DNA of 64,000 nt, taken from assembly GCF_047675955.1 (NCBI RefSeq), contig NC_132904.1:87177447-87241446 (forward strand), in the 5' to 3' direction. Position 1 is the first letter of the stretch, and the number at the start of each line of letters is the position of its first letter. The notes under the pieces are model-generated. The model saw only the letters and a list, made by a program, of their open reading frames with translations, made no database searches and was not told where the DNA came from. The position numbers and the translations under genes are program-made. Shown here in pieces: positions 23,745 through 36,261 of this stretch. The DNA is from Chlorocebus sabaeus. Taxonomy: Eukaryota; Chordata; Mammalia; Primates; Cercopithecidae.

Positions 23745-26700
23745 TAACATGATGACAGAATCACATTTCAATACTAACCTTGAATGTAAGTGGTCTAAAT
23801 TCCCCTATTAAAAGGCACAGAGTGACAAGCTGGATAAAGAACCAACACCAATTGGTATGGTGTCTTCAAGAGAACCATCTTGAATGCAATGCCACCCATA
23901 GGCTCAAAATAAAAGGATGGAGAAAAACCTACCAAGCAAATGGAAAAAAGAATAAAGCAGGAATTGTGATACTAATTCTAGCAAAATACACATTAAGCCA
24001 ACAAAGATCAAAAAAGACAAAGAAGGTCATTACATGATGGTAAAGGGTTCAATTCCATAAGAAGACTTAACTATCCTAAATATATATACACCCAACACAG
24101 GAGCACACAAATTCATAAAGCAAGTTTTTGGAGACCTCCAAAGAGACTTAGACTTCTGCACAATGATAGTGATAGACTTCAACACCCCACTGACAGTATT
24201 AGGCAGATCATTGAGGCAAAAAAATTAACAAAGACATTTAGGTCCCAAACCCAGCATGGGATCACGTGGACCTGACAGACATCTACAGAACTCTCCACCC
24301 CAAAGCAGCAGAATATACATTCTTCTCATCGCGATAAGACACATATTCTAAAATTGATCACCTAACTGGAAGTAAAACACTCCTCAACAAATGCAAAATA
24401 ACTGAAATTATAGCAAGCACTCTCTCAGACCACAGCACAATTAAAATAGAATTCAAGACTAAGGGAACAGCTCAAAATTATAAAATTACATGGAAATGGA
24501 ATAACCTGCTCCCTGAATGACTTTTAAAATTAAGGCAGAAATTCTTTGAAACTAATGAGAACTAAGATACAACATGGAAGATTCTTTGAGACACACCTAA
24601 GGAAGCATTAAGAGGGAAATTTATAGCACTAAACATTCAGTAATCCCAATGAAAGCTGAAATGAAGGACTTTGAGAAAAAAAATAACATTCCAAAGATGA
24701 ATCAATCCAGGAGTTGCTTTTTTGAAAAAAATTAATAAAACAGATTGACTGCTAGCTAGACTATGAAGGAAGAAAAGAGAGAAGATTCAAATAAACACAA
24801 TTAAAACATAAAAGGGATGTTATACCACTGACCCCACAGAAATACAACCATCAGATAATATGATGAACACCTCTACGTACCAAAGCAAAAAATCTAGAAA
24901 AAATGAATAATTTTTGCACACATACACCCTCCCAAGATGGAACCAGAAATAAATTGGATCCCTGAACAGAATAATAATGAGTTCCAAAATTAAATCAACA
25001 ATAACTAGCCTACCAAACAAAAAGAGCCCAGAACAAGGTGGAATCCCAGACAACTTCTAACAGATATACAAAGAAGAGCTGGTACCATTCCTACTGAAAC
25101 TATTCCAAAAAGCTGGGGAGTAGGGACTCCTTCCCAACTTGTTCTGTGAGGCCAGCATCATCCCGATACCAAATCCTGGCAGAGATACAAGAAAAAATGG
25201 AAAACTTCAGGCCAATATCCTTGATGAACACATCAATACAAAAATTCTCAACAAATACTTGCAAACAGAATCCATCAAGACATCAAAAAGCTTATCCACC
25301 ACGATCAAGTAAGTTCTATCCCTGGGATGCAAGATTGGTTCAACATATGCAAATCAATAAATGTGATTTATCAGATAAACAGAACTAAAGACAAAAACCA
25401 CATGATTATCTCAATAGATGCAGGAAGTCTTCCAATAAAATTCAACACTACTTCATGTTAACAACTCTCAATAAACTAGGTATGAAGAAACATACCTAAA
25501 AACATTGAGTAATCTGTGGCAAACCCATAGCCAACATCATGCTGAATGAGCACAAGCTGGATGCATTCACTTTGAAAACTGGCACAAGAGAAAGATGCCT
25601 TTTCTCACCACTCCTATTCAACATAGTATTGGAAGTCTTGCCAGAGGAGTCAAGCAAGATAAATAAAGGACATCCAGATAGAAAGAGAGGAAGTCAAACT
25701 ATTTCTATTTGCAGGTGACGAGATTCTATGTCTAGAGAAACCCATAGTCTCGGCTTCAAAGCTCCTTAGGCTGAACTTCAGCAATGTCTAAAGATACAAA
25801 ATTAACATACAAAAATCACTAACATTCCTATACCCCAACAACAGTCAAACTGAGAGCCAAATCAGGGATGCAATCCTACTCACAATTGCAAAAAAAAAGA
25901 AAAAAAAGAAGACAATACCTAGATATACCGCTCACTAGAGAGGTGAAAGATCTTTGCAATTATTGCTACAAACTACTGCTCAAAGAAATGACATACACAA
26001 ATGGAAAAACATTCCAAACTCATGGGTAGGAAGAATCAACTTCATTAAAATGACCAAACTGCCCAAAGCAATTTACGGATTTATTGCTATTCCTATCAAA
26101 GTAGCAATGACCTTCTTCATAGAACCAGAAAAAAACTGTATTGAAATTTATATGGAATCAAAAAAGAGCCTGAATAGCCAAGGCAATACTAAGCAAAAAG
26201 AACAAAGCTGGAGGTGTCACATTATCTGATTTCAAACTGCACTGCAAGGCTACAGTAACTAAAGCAACGTGGTACTGTTACAAAATCAGACACATAAACT
26301 AATGGAACATAATAAAGAATAAAGAACCCAGAAATAAGGTTAGACAGCTGCAACCATCTGACCTTCAACAAAGTTGACACAACCCATGGGGGAATAGCTG
26401 CCTATTCAATAAATGGTGCTGGAATAACTGGCTAGCCACATGAAGAAGATTGAATCTGGACCCTTCCTTACACCGTATACCAAAATCAACCCAGTGGATT
26501 AAAGACTTCAGTGTGTAACCCAACACTATGAAAACCTCAGAAGATAACGTAGGCAATACCAATATGGACATAGGAACATGCCAAGATTTCATGATGGAGA
26601 TGCCAAAGGCAATGGGAACAAAAGCAAAAATTGACAAATGGGATGTAATTAAACTAAAGAGCTTCTGCATAGCAAAAGAAACTGTCAACAGAGGGAGAAA

Positions 26701-27350
26701 AATTTTGCAAATTATGAATCTGACAAAGGTGTAATACCAAGAATCTATAATGAATTTAAAAAAGAGAAGAAAATTTACAAAAAATAATAGACAAAGGACA
26801 CTGAATAGACACTTTACAGAAGAAGACATACATGTGGCCAACAAGCATGTGAAAAAATCCTCATTATCACTGATCATTAGAGAAATGCAAATCAAAACCA
26901 CAATGAGATACCATCTCACGCCAGTCAGAATTACGATTATTAAAAAGTTAAAAACTAAGAGACACTAGCGAGGTAGTGGAGAAAAGGGAATGCTTATACA
27001 ATGCTGGTGGAAATGTAAATTAGTTCAACCATTGTGGAAAGCAGCGTGACAATTCTTCAAAGATCGAAAAACAGAGCTACCATTCAACGCAGCAATCCCA
27101 TTACTGGGTATGTACCCAAAGGAACATAAATCATTCTATCATAAAGACACATGTATGTGTATGTTCATTGTAGCACTATTCACAATAGCTAAGACATGGA
27201 GTAAACCTAACTGCCCACACCGTTGGTAGGCTGGATGAAGAAAATGTGGTACATATTGTGTACTGTGCAGCCATAAAAAAAGAATGAGATCATGTCCTTG
27301 CAGGAGCATGAATTGAACTAGAAGCCATTATCCTTATCAAATTAATGTAG
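23745..27350 (+). pseudogene. L1 ORF2 remnant (endonuclease, reverse transcriptase, C-terminus)
   Basis: All ORF2p domains appear in order. Endonuclease: 23780-24037 reads NVSGLNSPIKRHRVTSWIK and keeps the glutamate of the QE(N/T)HL motif; a D-F-N-T-P segment lies near 24178. RT fingers and palm: 25146-25388 reads ENFRPISLMNTS. The catalytic F-A-D-D motif at about 25708-25719 is mutated to F-A-G-D. The thumb and C-terminal region lie at 25954-26968 (INFIKMTKLPKAIYGF, LKSFCIAKETVN). Frames are broken many times. Confidence 0.85.
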
Positions 27351-27635
27351 GAACAGAAAACCAAACACTGCATGTTCTTATTATAAATGGTAACTAAATG
27401 ATGAGAACACAAGAACACATAGAGGGGAACAGCAAACACTGGGGTCTACCAGAGAGTGGAGAGTAGGAGGAGGGAGAGGATCAGGAAAAATAACTAATTG
27501 GTAGTAGGCTTAATATTGGTAATAGTGACTAAATCATCTACACAACAAACCCCCATGTCATGGGTTTACCTATATAACAGAATTGCCATTGTACCCCTGA
27601 CCTTAAAATAAAGGTTAAAAAAAAAAAGAAAAAAA

Positions 27636-29154
27636 CCCTGAGGTTCAGATATATTCAACTTATTCCACTTTTTCCATCTAGTGGATAGTGGAGGTAGAAT
27701 GAGTACAGAACTGTCTCATTCTAAACTATATAGTCTTCTCAATACACTTAGCTAGAGTCGTTCGATATCTCCAAACGTGTTTCCTATTGGCATCACACCA
27801 AGTTTGAATGGTTGCAACTAATTATCTTTTAGGCTAAGCACTTAAAATTTTCTGTCAAAATTTATTCTTATTAAAATATGTTCAATTATTAATGCTTTTA
27901 ATAATACAATTATGTTGAAGAAATTCATAGGTGGCTTACAACACGCTAGGTACTGAAGATTAAAGAATGGGGGCTCTTTTTCCTCAAATAATAAGTCTAG
28001 GTATTGAGTAGGAAAGATGCACCAAGAAACAAACAAACAACAACAACAACAAAAAACAGAGTTTGGACACATATCAAAGGTTGGATGAAAATCTAAGAAG
28101 TTTGGCTTTAGACTGCAGTGCAACACAGAGCTGCTGGAATTAGAAGCATTTGAGACAAGAGCCCTTTCTGTTGCTTTTTATGTTCACCATATAGATGATT
28201 TTCTGTCTCCTATATGTAGAGCTTACCCCCTTACAAGCACCAGTTATTGGTTCAGTGTTATTTTCTAGGACTGGGGAAAACCTATGAGATTAATCTTTCA
28301 TGTCCCACCTTCTTCTAGGAATGATTCTTGCCTGGTGCTTTTTTAACCCTGTTATTTTGCTCAATGTTCAAACCTTCAATCAGAAAAAAGTTATAATAAA
28401 TTCCCTTCTGCTTAAGGCTTAACATTTTATTTTCCCCAGAAATATTTTATTTTCAGAAAGACCTGAAAAGACTTGGAGCAGAAGGTATTAATTTGTCACT
28501 GTACAGTGTAAGATGTGCTGAATCAGGTGCGGAAACAAGGTATTCGGGACTATCTCTGCCTCTCTTTCCATTTCTAGTCTCTGTTTTCTTCGATGTTAGA
28601 TTCTTTCTTTCACAGATTCTCCTGTGAAAGATCTCGCACCACAAGTCCAGTCGTATCTACTTCCTAAATTTTACTGTCTCCAAAAGAGAGAGACTGTCTC
28701 CCAATAATCATGTTAATCCTGCAGAAGGACCCACATTGGATTTTCTTGAGTCACCTACCTGCTCATGTCTTTGTGGTAGAGGTAGAGCCTCTTAAAGAGG
28801 ATTTAAAAAGATATCAAGAGTGGCATACTCAAAACAATGTCTCACAAGTGATCTGTTCAGGAAATGTTAGTTCTCAGTATTAATTATATTTTGGATGAGA
28901 ACCTCTATGGGTCACTTAGAGATAATCATAAAACTTTAGAATAAGCAGAATCCAGAATCCACATAAGAGAGCAAGAAGTATAAATGATTACTAATTTTTG
29001 CTTCTTTTTTAATAAACAAAGCCCTCTTTTACCTAAAAAGCTTTAACATATTGATGGAAATAACTAAATAACAAAAACTAATAAGAAATTAGCAAATATG
29101 TTAAGAATGTATTAACCAAAAAAAAAATTTTAAAAGGGTAGAAAATATACAATG
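27636..29154. other. unassigned stretch
   Basis: No gene or named repeat recognised with confidence. A run of (AAC)-like units at about 28029-28055 is the only simple repeat. Minus frames at 27842-28126 and 28453-28644 lack recognisable motifs. Confidence 0.5.
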
Positions 29155-29361
29155 TAAGGCAGGCTCAATTTACTCCTAGTAAATATTTTAGGGTTTGCAG
29201 GCTATATTGGTCTCTTTCAAAACTATTCAGTTGTCATTGTACTGTGAAAGCAAGCATAGGCAATGCATACACAAATGACTGTGATTATGTTGTAATACAC
29301 TATTTATAAAGCAAGCAATAGGCTGGATATTGTCCTTGAGCCATAATTTGCTGACCCCTAC
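29155..29361. mobile_element. hAT-type MITE ('ggggtc(g/a)gcaaa' terminus), one end lost
   Basis: The middle text 'agtaaatattttagggtttgcaggc', 'gtgaaagcaagcataggcaatgc' and the end 'atttgctgacccctac' match the widespread hAT-like repeat whose ends read caggggtcggcaaac. The left terminal repeat is missing. I do not assign the exact MER name. Confidence 0.65.
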
Positions 29362-30029
29362 TATAGACAGTGATGTTTCATGTAAATATGAAGTTGTAGA
29401 TTACTGAAAATGCTTCCACAGGACCTCAGTGTGGTGTTCATTTTTGCTTTTTGCAAATTATTCTATTTCCTTTGGGCCCCATGTTAGGTTTCATTTCTTT
29501 ACTCCATTTGAAATAAGACATGACCACTGTGTTTTGCTTTTGTTAATAACATGTGAACAAAAGTGTCATGTGTTCCTTCTGGGTCAAAACAGTAGAAGTC
29601 AGGGTGTTACTTGCCATGTCCTATTCACACTGCCTCAGTAAGTTTAGATGCATGTGCTAAGATTGGTCTTCAGAAGCATATGTGATGAGCGGAGTCTCCT
29701 GATGTCCTACTATGGGCACATATTATGTATTGGAAATATAATTTTATTTTGTTATTCCACTAGAATTATGAGGTTACTTCTTTTTGCAGCATAATCTAGC
29801 CTCTTCTGAATGATACCTCCAGTTCCGTTGGCTCACAGGTTGAGAATCCCTGGTTTTACCTCAGTAAATGATTTCTTAATAGATTTTTTAGAGAGAAAGA
29901 AATGGATCTATATAATTAAAATTTTTTAGAGGACTGATCTAAACTGTTGCATGCAACAATTTGAACCAATTTGAACTAACTTGTGGAGGAATTTTTCAAT
30001 TATACTGAGATACCATGTATCAGTCATTT
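29362..30029. other. unassigned; possible transposon or LTR end near 29780-29856
   Basis: The segment ending 'ggttgagaatccctg' (to 29855) resembles a hAT terminal repeat. The text before it resembles an old LTR or transposon end but cannot be placed. Nothing else recognised. Confidence 0.4.
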
Positions 30030-30165
30030 CTTCCCTCATTTTTTTCAAGAAATATTCATTGAGTGTATATTATGCCAGGCACTGCTCTAGGCACTAGGTA
30101 TACACTAGTGAAAAAAATTGTTTACTACAGTATTAGAGAGTAAAAGTTGTTAAGAAGAAATGAAC
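30030..30165 (-). mobile_element. L2 LINE 3' tail, antisense
   Basis: 'aagaaatattcattgagtgtatattatgccaggcactgctctaggcacta' is the reverse L2 3' end, followed by 'agtgaaaaaaattg'. Confidence 0.75.
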
Positions 30166-32100
30166 ATGCATTAGAAAATGGAAATTTATGGATAGGGAAT
30201 AATTTGAAGAATATTAAACCACCCAACTAAAGAGAAAACAGCAGTGTGGATTGGCCTCCAGATGCTTGCAACTGGAGCTCAAATGCTTAGGAAAAGGTCT
30301 CTCTCTTTTCTGTCTCTCTCTTTGTTTCTTTCTTCTCCACCCCCTTTGCTCCATGTCTCTCTCTTGTTCTCATTTCTTGTTTCCTTTTGTGTCAGCTACA
30401 TGTTCTTTCATTACAGGCCAGCTGCTTCACATGGCAGGCAATAGCTTCCAATAATTGCCAAGTTTTACTTCACTAAAGTTTGTGCCGTCAGACAGCGACA
30501 CAATTTTTATTCTCAGTTTCAGTTTCAAAAATTCTGAGGAAAGATTTTGATTGGTCCAACTTGGGTGTGTTGACCATCTTTAAATTGACTGTGATTAATG
30601 GCTCAGATAAATAAGAACATACCAGCCCTGACTCTGAAGCAGTGTATTGAGAGAGTCAGAGGTCAATTTCCTACAGACGAAGGCCAATATCGTAAGTATC
30701 CACTAACATACTTTAATACATGCTGATATACTAACACATATTAAACTGAATATGTCATTCATTCCCCAGTGAAGTTTTGTCTTAACTATAATTTTCCTAA
30801 TAGTTAAAAAATTCTCATTAGATGATTTTCACATTTATGTCCTCAACATTTATGTCCTCACATTATGTGCTCCCTACTTGACGAGAGTGAAGATTCTGTT
30901 AACCTAAATGGGAAAAACCAGGCAAGCATTCTTCTCACAAAATTGTGCTTTAACAAAATATATTTCTAAGTGGCTATGAGAATATTAGATTATGTGAGGG
31001 AGAACACTTCTCAGTTTCTTAAATCACACTTGCATAAGGAGTAGTGTCTATCTACAGGACTGTCCTGCCTGCACCTTAGGGTAATTTATCAACATAGAAT
31101 TCAGTGTCTAATACTTTCTGGCATAGACACAATAATTTAAAAGCATGTATTGATGAAACTACTCATACAAGAAAACATTAATAACACATGTCACAAATTA
31201 TAACTGCTATTTGTTCAAGAAAATATAATCATTGACAAAAATAATTGTAAAGCATTGTTCATTTTCATTGCTAGGTCTTGGGATTATTAGTGAAATGAAA
31301 GAAGTTAAAACAAAAGCAACTCTTGAAAAGTAACTTCTGACTCAATCTCAGACTTATGCTTGAATGCGTGAGTGGAAGAAAAAACCGGTGAGCAATCATT
31401 GTGCAAATGTGGTGCTGCCTGCAGAAATGCTATATATACAAACCATGTCCCATGCTATGTATATTTGGGAGGGTGAAGGCAAAAGCCTAAGGAAATATTC
31501 CTTGGGAAGTTATATCAAGCCCAAGAGCAGACATCTGTCTGTTCTTTAAATCCTCACAAAAAGAAGGGAGTGTAGGCCTATATATGGAAATGGAATTCTC
31601 GATGGAGCTGGGTAAGTACAATCAATACTTATAATTAAGGGAGAGCATTTCAGACAGCTGCATCTAGTGTGACACAGTTCCTCGTGATCACAGAGCACTA
31701 AGGCAGCTGCCAAAGCTTCCTATTCCTTGAGGACAGGCAAACTTAGAAGCAGGCTATTATTGAACACGAGAGTAAGCTATATTTCTGAAATTCTTAAAAG
31801 CTTGAGGATGCTTTCACAAGGAAAAGACAATCCTTTGGAGAAATTTTTGATAGTTGGGTAAAATAAATAGATAATTTTTGCTTGTTCACGTATATCGTAG
31901 CTTTTCTTAGTTGTAAACATCTTGGGAACTTCATTAAATGGTTGTATTAAGAAAGATAGTTATGTGTTAATTTTAGAAAGGAAAAGAAGAGCAATAAGAT
32001 GGGATTTTGGAGAGTCAAGGCCGAAAGACACATCAGCAGCTGGGAAATGGAGGCTCCTAGGTTAAAACAGACACAATTTTTGTTTATTGTAGTGGTGATT
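30166..32100. other. unassigned stretch with a CT-rich patch
   Basis: 30297-30375 is pyrimidine-rich and imperfect. Two overlapping plus frames of about 66 codons arise from it. No gene or named repeat recognised elsewhere. Confidence 0.5.
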
Positions 32101-32116
32101 AAAGAGACACACTAAA

Positions 32117-32377
32117 TTTGAGACCAGCCTGGGCAACAACAGGCTGAAACCCCGTCTCTACTAGAAATACAAAAAATTAGCCGGGCATGGTGGTATACAC
32201 CTGTAATCCCAGCTACTACGGAGGCTGAGGCAGGAGAATCACTTGAACTCGGGAGGTAGAGGTGGCAGTGAGCCGAGATTGTGCCACTGCACTCCAGCCA
32301 GGGTGATAGAGCAAGACTCTGTCTCAAAAAATAAATAGATAGATAAATAAACAAATAAATAAAATAAAAATATTTTA
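32117..32377 (+). mobile_element. AluS, 5'-truncated, with imperfect target duplication
   Basis: Starts in the left arm at 'tttgagaccagcctggg' and reaches 'gactctgtctc', with an (AAAT)n-like tail from 32326. Flanks AAAGAGACACACTAA (32101-32115) and 'aaagagagacactgagtaa' (about 32378-32396) are a decayed target duplication, so it was truncated on insertion. Confidence 0.88.
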
Positions 32378-32397
32378 AAAAGAGAGACACTGAGTAA

Positions 32398-33374
32398 TAG
32401 GGGATTGTAATCTGACAAATAGAACCTGAGAAACTACAAAATATCTCCTCTGACCTTCCCACATGTAAACTTGTTTCCCAACCAACTGAATAAGTAACAG
32501 ACTATTTGAGATATCTTATAGATTCTGGGCATTCTGAAATACATGATCCAGTAGATGGAAAAGGAATGGACCATCACACAAATTATTTTTAACTAAGATT
32601 TTCTGTTGTTTCTTATTTAGAAGTATCTTTACGATCCTTTTCAAAGCAATGTTGTTTCTCCTTGTTCATTTTTACCTCTTACTCATCTTATTTTTTGTTT
32701 TAAATTGGCCATGCAATGTGAAGGGAAAGAAGAGATAGGAAACTTTGATTTGCATCTCAACTCCCTTACATATTTATTTACTTGAATGTGGAAAGCTCAA
32801 TTTACTTTCTGGATCCATTTTCGTATCAAAAGAAAGGAGGATTTAGATGATGAATAATAACATGTCATATAGTACTAAGATTATCATATAATTGGGGTTA
32901 AAAAGAAAAACAGAGCTATATGTTCTGAGTTTCATTAGGATACTGATATATGTATAGATGAACAAAAAATGCTTTAGTTTGTTAAATAGGTAATATAAAT
33001 TCAGCATTTTGTCAAAGATAAAATTAAAAGTCTACCACCAAGGTAGTAACAGGGATAATAGCCTCCTGCCATAAACAACTATAAAAATAAGCATAATGTA
33101 GAAAATAGTTTCATAAATTAGACACAGGATATATGAATCTGTAATTCCCAAAAACGAAATAAATGGCATGTGCCCCTCCATTTCCCTAGCTTTATTCCCA
33201 GTGACAATTTCTTGCCATCGGTACAGGGAAGTGGTGCCCATAAAAAGCACAATAGCCTGAAGATTACAGGAGAAAGGGAGTGGGATTTGGACCTGCTTAG
33301 TTGGTAGTTTTAGTGTTTCAGGAAATTGGTCCATTTCATTTAAGTTGTCAAATGTTTTGGGCGTGCAGTTGTTC
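32398..33374. other. unassigned stretch
   Basis: No gene or named repeat recognised. The 114-codon minus frame at 33032-33376 has no recognisable domain. Confidence 0.5.
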
Positions 33375-33577
33375 ATATTCTTTTATTATTATTTTGATGT
33401 CCATGAATATAGTAGTAATAAACCTTTTTTAAAAATTTCTGATATTGGTAATTTGTGTTGTTGGTCTTTTTTATCAAAGTTAGTTTGGCTAGAATTTTAT
33501 CAATTTTATTGATCTTTTCAAATAATCAGATTTTCTTTGTTATTTTTTATTTTCAATTTTATTGATTTCTAGTTAAG
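33375..33577 (-). mobile_element. old L1M ORF2 fragment, antisense
   Basis: Reverse ORF2 text: 'gatattggtaatttgtgttg', 'tttatcaattttattgatcttttc', 'ttattgatttct'. Interrupted by the Alu tail that follows. Confidence 0.75.
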
Positions 33578-33661
33578 TTTTTATTTTATTTTTTATTTTA
33601 TTTTATTTTATTTTATTTTATTTTATTTTATTTTATTTCATTTTATTTTATTTTATTTTTC
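33578..33661. repeat. (TTTTA)n pentanucleotide repeat
   Basis: About 16 units with few interruptions, grown from the poly(A) tail of the adjoining antisense Alu. Length suits a polymorphic Alu-derived STR. Confidence 0.95.
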
Positions 33662-33790
33662 TTTTGAGGCGGCATCTCACTCTATCACCCAGGCTGGAGT
33701 GCAGTAGCTCGATCTCGGCTCACGGCAACCTCTGCCTCCTGGGTTCAAGCGATTCTTCTGTCTCAGCCTCCCAAGTAGCTGGGATTATTG
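33662..33790 (-). mobile_element. Alu right arm only, antisense, truncated
   Basis: Contains 'cactctatcacccaggctgg' through 'caagtagctgggatta' and then ends. Only the 3' monomer is present. It splits the surrounding old LINE. Confidence 0.88.
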
Positions 33791-34735
33791 GCTCCTTTCT
33801 AGATTTTCTATTTCTCCTTGTTTTACTTCAGTTTGAATACAATATGTGTAAATGTAAAATTTTTGGTATTTTATGCTGGTTGGTGTTCTCTGACCTTTCT
33901 AGATCTGATTTTCATATCCATCATTTATTTATGGAAAATTATCAATTGTTACTAATTTAATATTTTTTCAGCACTGCTCTCATTTCTGTTACTACTAATC
34001 CAATTTTGCATATTTTATACCTTTTGAAATTGACCAACAGGTCTCAGTTATTCTGTTTTGTTTCAAGTGCACTGATTCTTTCCTTTGGCCTGCTCAGTCT
34101 ACTGTTGAGCTTAAGGAGTAAATTCTTCAGTTCTGTCACAATATTTTATTTATCCTTAGAATTTCCATCTTCCTGTTGATATCACCCATCTGTTGTTGCA
34201 CACTGTCTACTTTTTCCATTAAAACCTTTAACATGTTAATCATCATTATTATTTTACATGCCCTGTCTGATAACTCCAAATCTGTGTCATATCTCAGTCA
34301 GGTTCCTATGCTGACTTTGTCTCCTCAGACTGTCTTTTTCTTGCCTTTCAGCATGCCTTGTCATTCTTGATTGAGATCTGGGCATGCAGTATTAGGCTAA
34401 AGGAACTGAGGTAGAGTCTTTTACTGTGAGTCTTTTGATTAATTTGGTTAGAAGATGGTCTGTGTTTAATGTTTGCTATAGCTGTGACAGAGGCTTCAAA
34501 TTATTAGAGTTCTTCAAATTGTTTTTGTGTTTATATGTCTTGTCATCTTGAGAATTCCTAAGTCGAGTTTGCATCTTAGAGTTCTTTCAGTTGTACTCCC
34601 CTTTTATTATACTAGAGCCCTGCTGAGGTGATGATTAGATATGGAAGCGGAAATATGCTATAATCACATAATTAAATCTCAGGCTTTTAGTAGGCCTGTG
34701 TGTCTGGGTTATAATCTTCACAAACAAGTTTTTTT
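33791..34735 (-). mobile_element. ancient LINE-1-related sequence, antisense (family uncertain)
   Basis: Recognisable but diverged L1M/HAL1-like blocks: 'ctttaacatgttaatcat', 'catgccctgtctgataactcc', 'cttgattgagatctgggcatg', 'ggctaaaggaactgaggta'. The last 120 bases or so recur at 35773-35885. Confidence 0.5.
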
Positions 34736-35772
34736 TATAAAATTTTATTATGTATTTATTTTAGTAAAATACACATAACATAGAACTTACCATCTTACCC
34801 ATTTTATGTGTATAGTTCAGTAGCATTAAAATATTAATAATGTTCTCTAACCATCATCACCATCTATCTTCGTAATTCTTTCTTCTTCTAAAACTGAAAC
34901 TTTGTACCCATTAAACAGTAAATCCCCCCCTACCCTGCCATTCTCCTGGCCCTTAGAACCAACATTCTACTTTCTGTCTTTATGGTTTTGATTAATTGTA
35001 TCTTATAAGTAGAATAATACAGTATTTGTGTGTGTCTGTGTGTGTGTGTCTGGCTTATTTCACTTAATGTAGTATCTGTAGGGTTCATCCAGGTTGTAGC
35101 ATATTTCAGAATTTCCTTCCTTTTAAAATCTAAGTAATATTTCATTGTATGTATATCTGACATTTTACTTATCTGTTCATCTGTTGACAGGCACTTGGGC
35201 TGCTTCCACATTTTAGTTATCGTGAATAATGTTGCTATGAAATGGGTATACAATCATCTCTTTGAGATTTTGTTTTCCCTTCTGTGATATATCTAGAAAT
35301 GGAATTTCTGCATCATATAATAGTTTTTGAGGAGCTATCACACTGTTTTCCACCGTAGTTTTATCATTTTACTTTCCTACCTACATTGCACAAGGGTTCC
35401 AGTTTCCAAGCATTCTGACCAACGTTTGTTATCCTTTATTTGTGTTTTTGGTGTTTTTTTTTTTTTTTTTTTAACAGCCATTCTAATGGGTATGAGGTGG
35501 TATCTCTTGTAGTTTGATTTGAATTTCCATAACTATTAGTGATGTTGAGCATTTTTTCATGTACTTATTAGCCATTTATATATCTTCGTTGGAGAAATGC
35601 CTATTCAGGTCTTTTGACCATTTTTTGAATCATATTTTTTTGTACTTGAGTTTAAGGAATTTCATGTATTTTCTAGACATCAATCTCTTATCAGATATAT
35701 GATTTGCAAATATTTCTCTCATTTTGTGGAATACTTTTTTATTCTGTTAGTACTGTCTTTTGATGCATAAAG
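34736..35772 (-). mobile_element. L1MB-like 3' end, antisense, 5'-truncated
   Basis: The T-run at about 34730-34737 is the poly(A). 3' UTR: 'aaatacacataacatagaact', 'ccatctatcttcgtaattc'. ORF2 C-terminus: 'ggcacttgggctgcttccacat', 'gaaatggaatttctgcatcat', to 'tttgatgcataaagg'. It inserted into the older LINE. A T-run at 35454-35472 is internal. Confidence 0.82.
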
Positions 35773-35885
35773 GTCTGTGGGTATGATGGAGGAGAAGGAA
35801 AGCACTCTATAATACTTTGATTAAGTCTCAGTCTTTCAGTGGGCCAAGGTCCCTGAATTATAATCTTCACAGGTGTTTCATAGCA
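35773..35885 (-). repeat. second copy of the segment preceding the L1MB
   Basis: Aligns at roughly 70 percent by eye with 34612-34735. Shared blocks include 'attaa(a/g)tctcag', 't(t/c)agt(a/g)ggcc' and 'ttataatcttcaca'. The two copies lie at the two ends of the L1MB. Confidence 0.6.
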
Positions 35886-35905
35886 TATTACCCCCCCCCA
35901 CCCCC

Positions 35906-36261
35906 ATTTTCATGCTGCTATTAAAGACATACCCAAGATTGGGTAATTTATAAAGCAAAGATGTTTCATTGACTCAGTTCAGCATAGCTGGGAAGGCCTC
36001 AGGAAGCTTACAATCATGGTGGAAGGGGAACCAAAGAGGTCCTTCTTCACATGGTGGCAGGAAGAGAAGCGATAGCAAAGTGGGGGAAAATCCCCTTAAC
36101 ACCATCAGATCTGGTGAGAACTCATTATCATGAGAACAGCATGGAGGAAACTGCCCATATAATTCAATTACCTCCCAATGGGTCCCTCCTACCTCAAGTG
36201 GAGATTATGAGAACTACAATTCACGATAACATTTGGGTGGATACCCAGCCAAACCATCTCA
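35906..36261 (-). repeat. MST 3' LTR (left in window)
   Basis: Blocks in reverse order: 'cttacaatcatggtggaagg', 'catggtggcaggaagaga', 'aattacctccca', 'cagccaaaccat'. The expected terminal 'tgtattagtctg' is absent. Confidence 0.85.

Larger units (their letters stand above)
22358..27635 (+). mobile_element. nearly full-length sense L1 (L1MA/L1PB age), inactive
   Basis: About 5.3 kb in one orientation. A short 5' region is followed by ORF1 (from about 22636), ORF2 (from about 23745), a 3' UTR (about 27350-27610) and a poly(A) at 27617-27635. Both ORFs carry many stops and frameshifts. AGGTTCA at 22350-22356 and 27641-27647 may be the remains of a target duplication. The full internal promoter is not evident, so the 5' UTR is probably truncated. 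It is the longest single element in the window. Confidence 0.88.

Noticed and set aside
26365..26919. 184-codon minus-strand frame with hydrophobic segments
   Set aside because: It is the antisense shadow of L1 ORF2. The apparent membrane helices come from reading A-rich L1 backwards.
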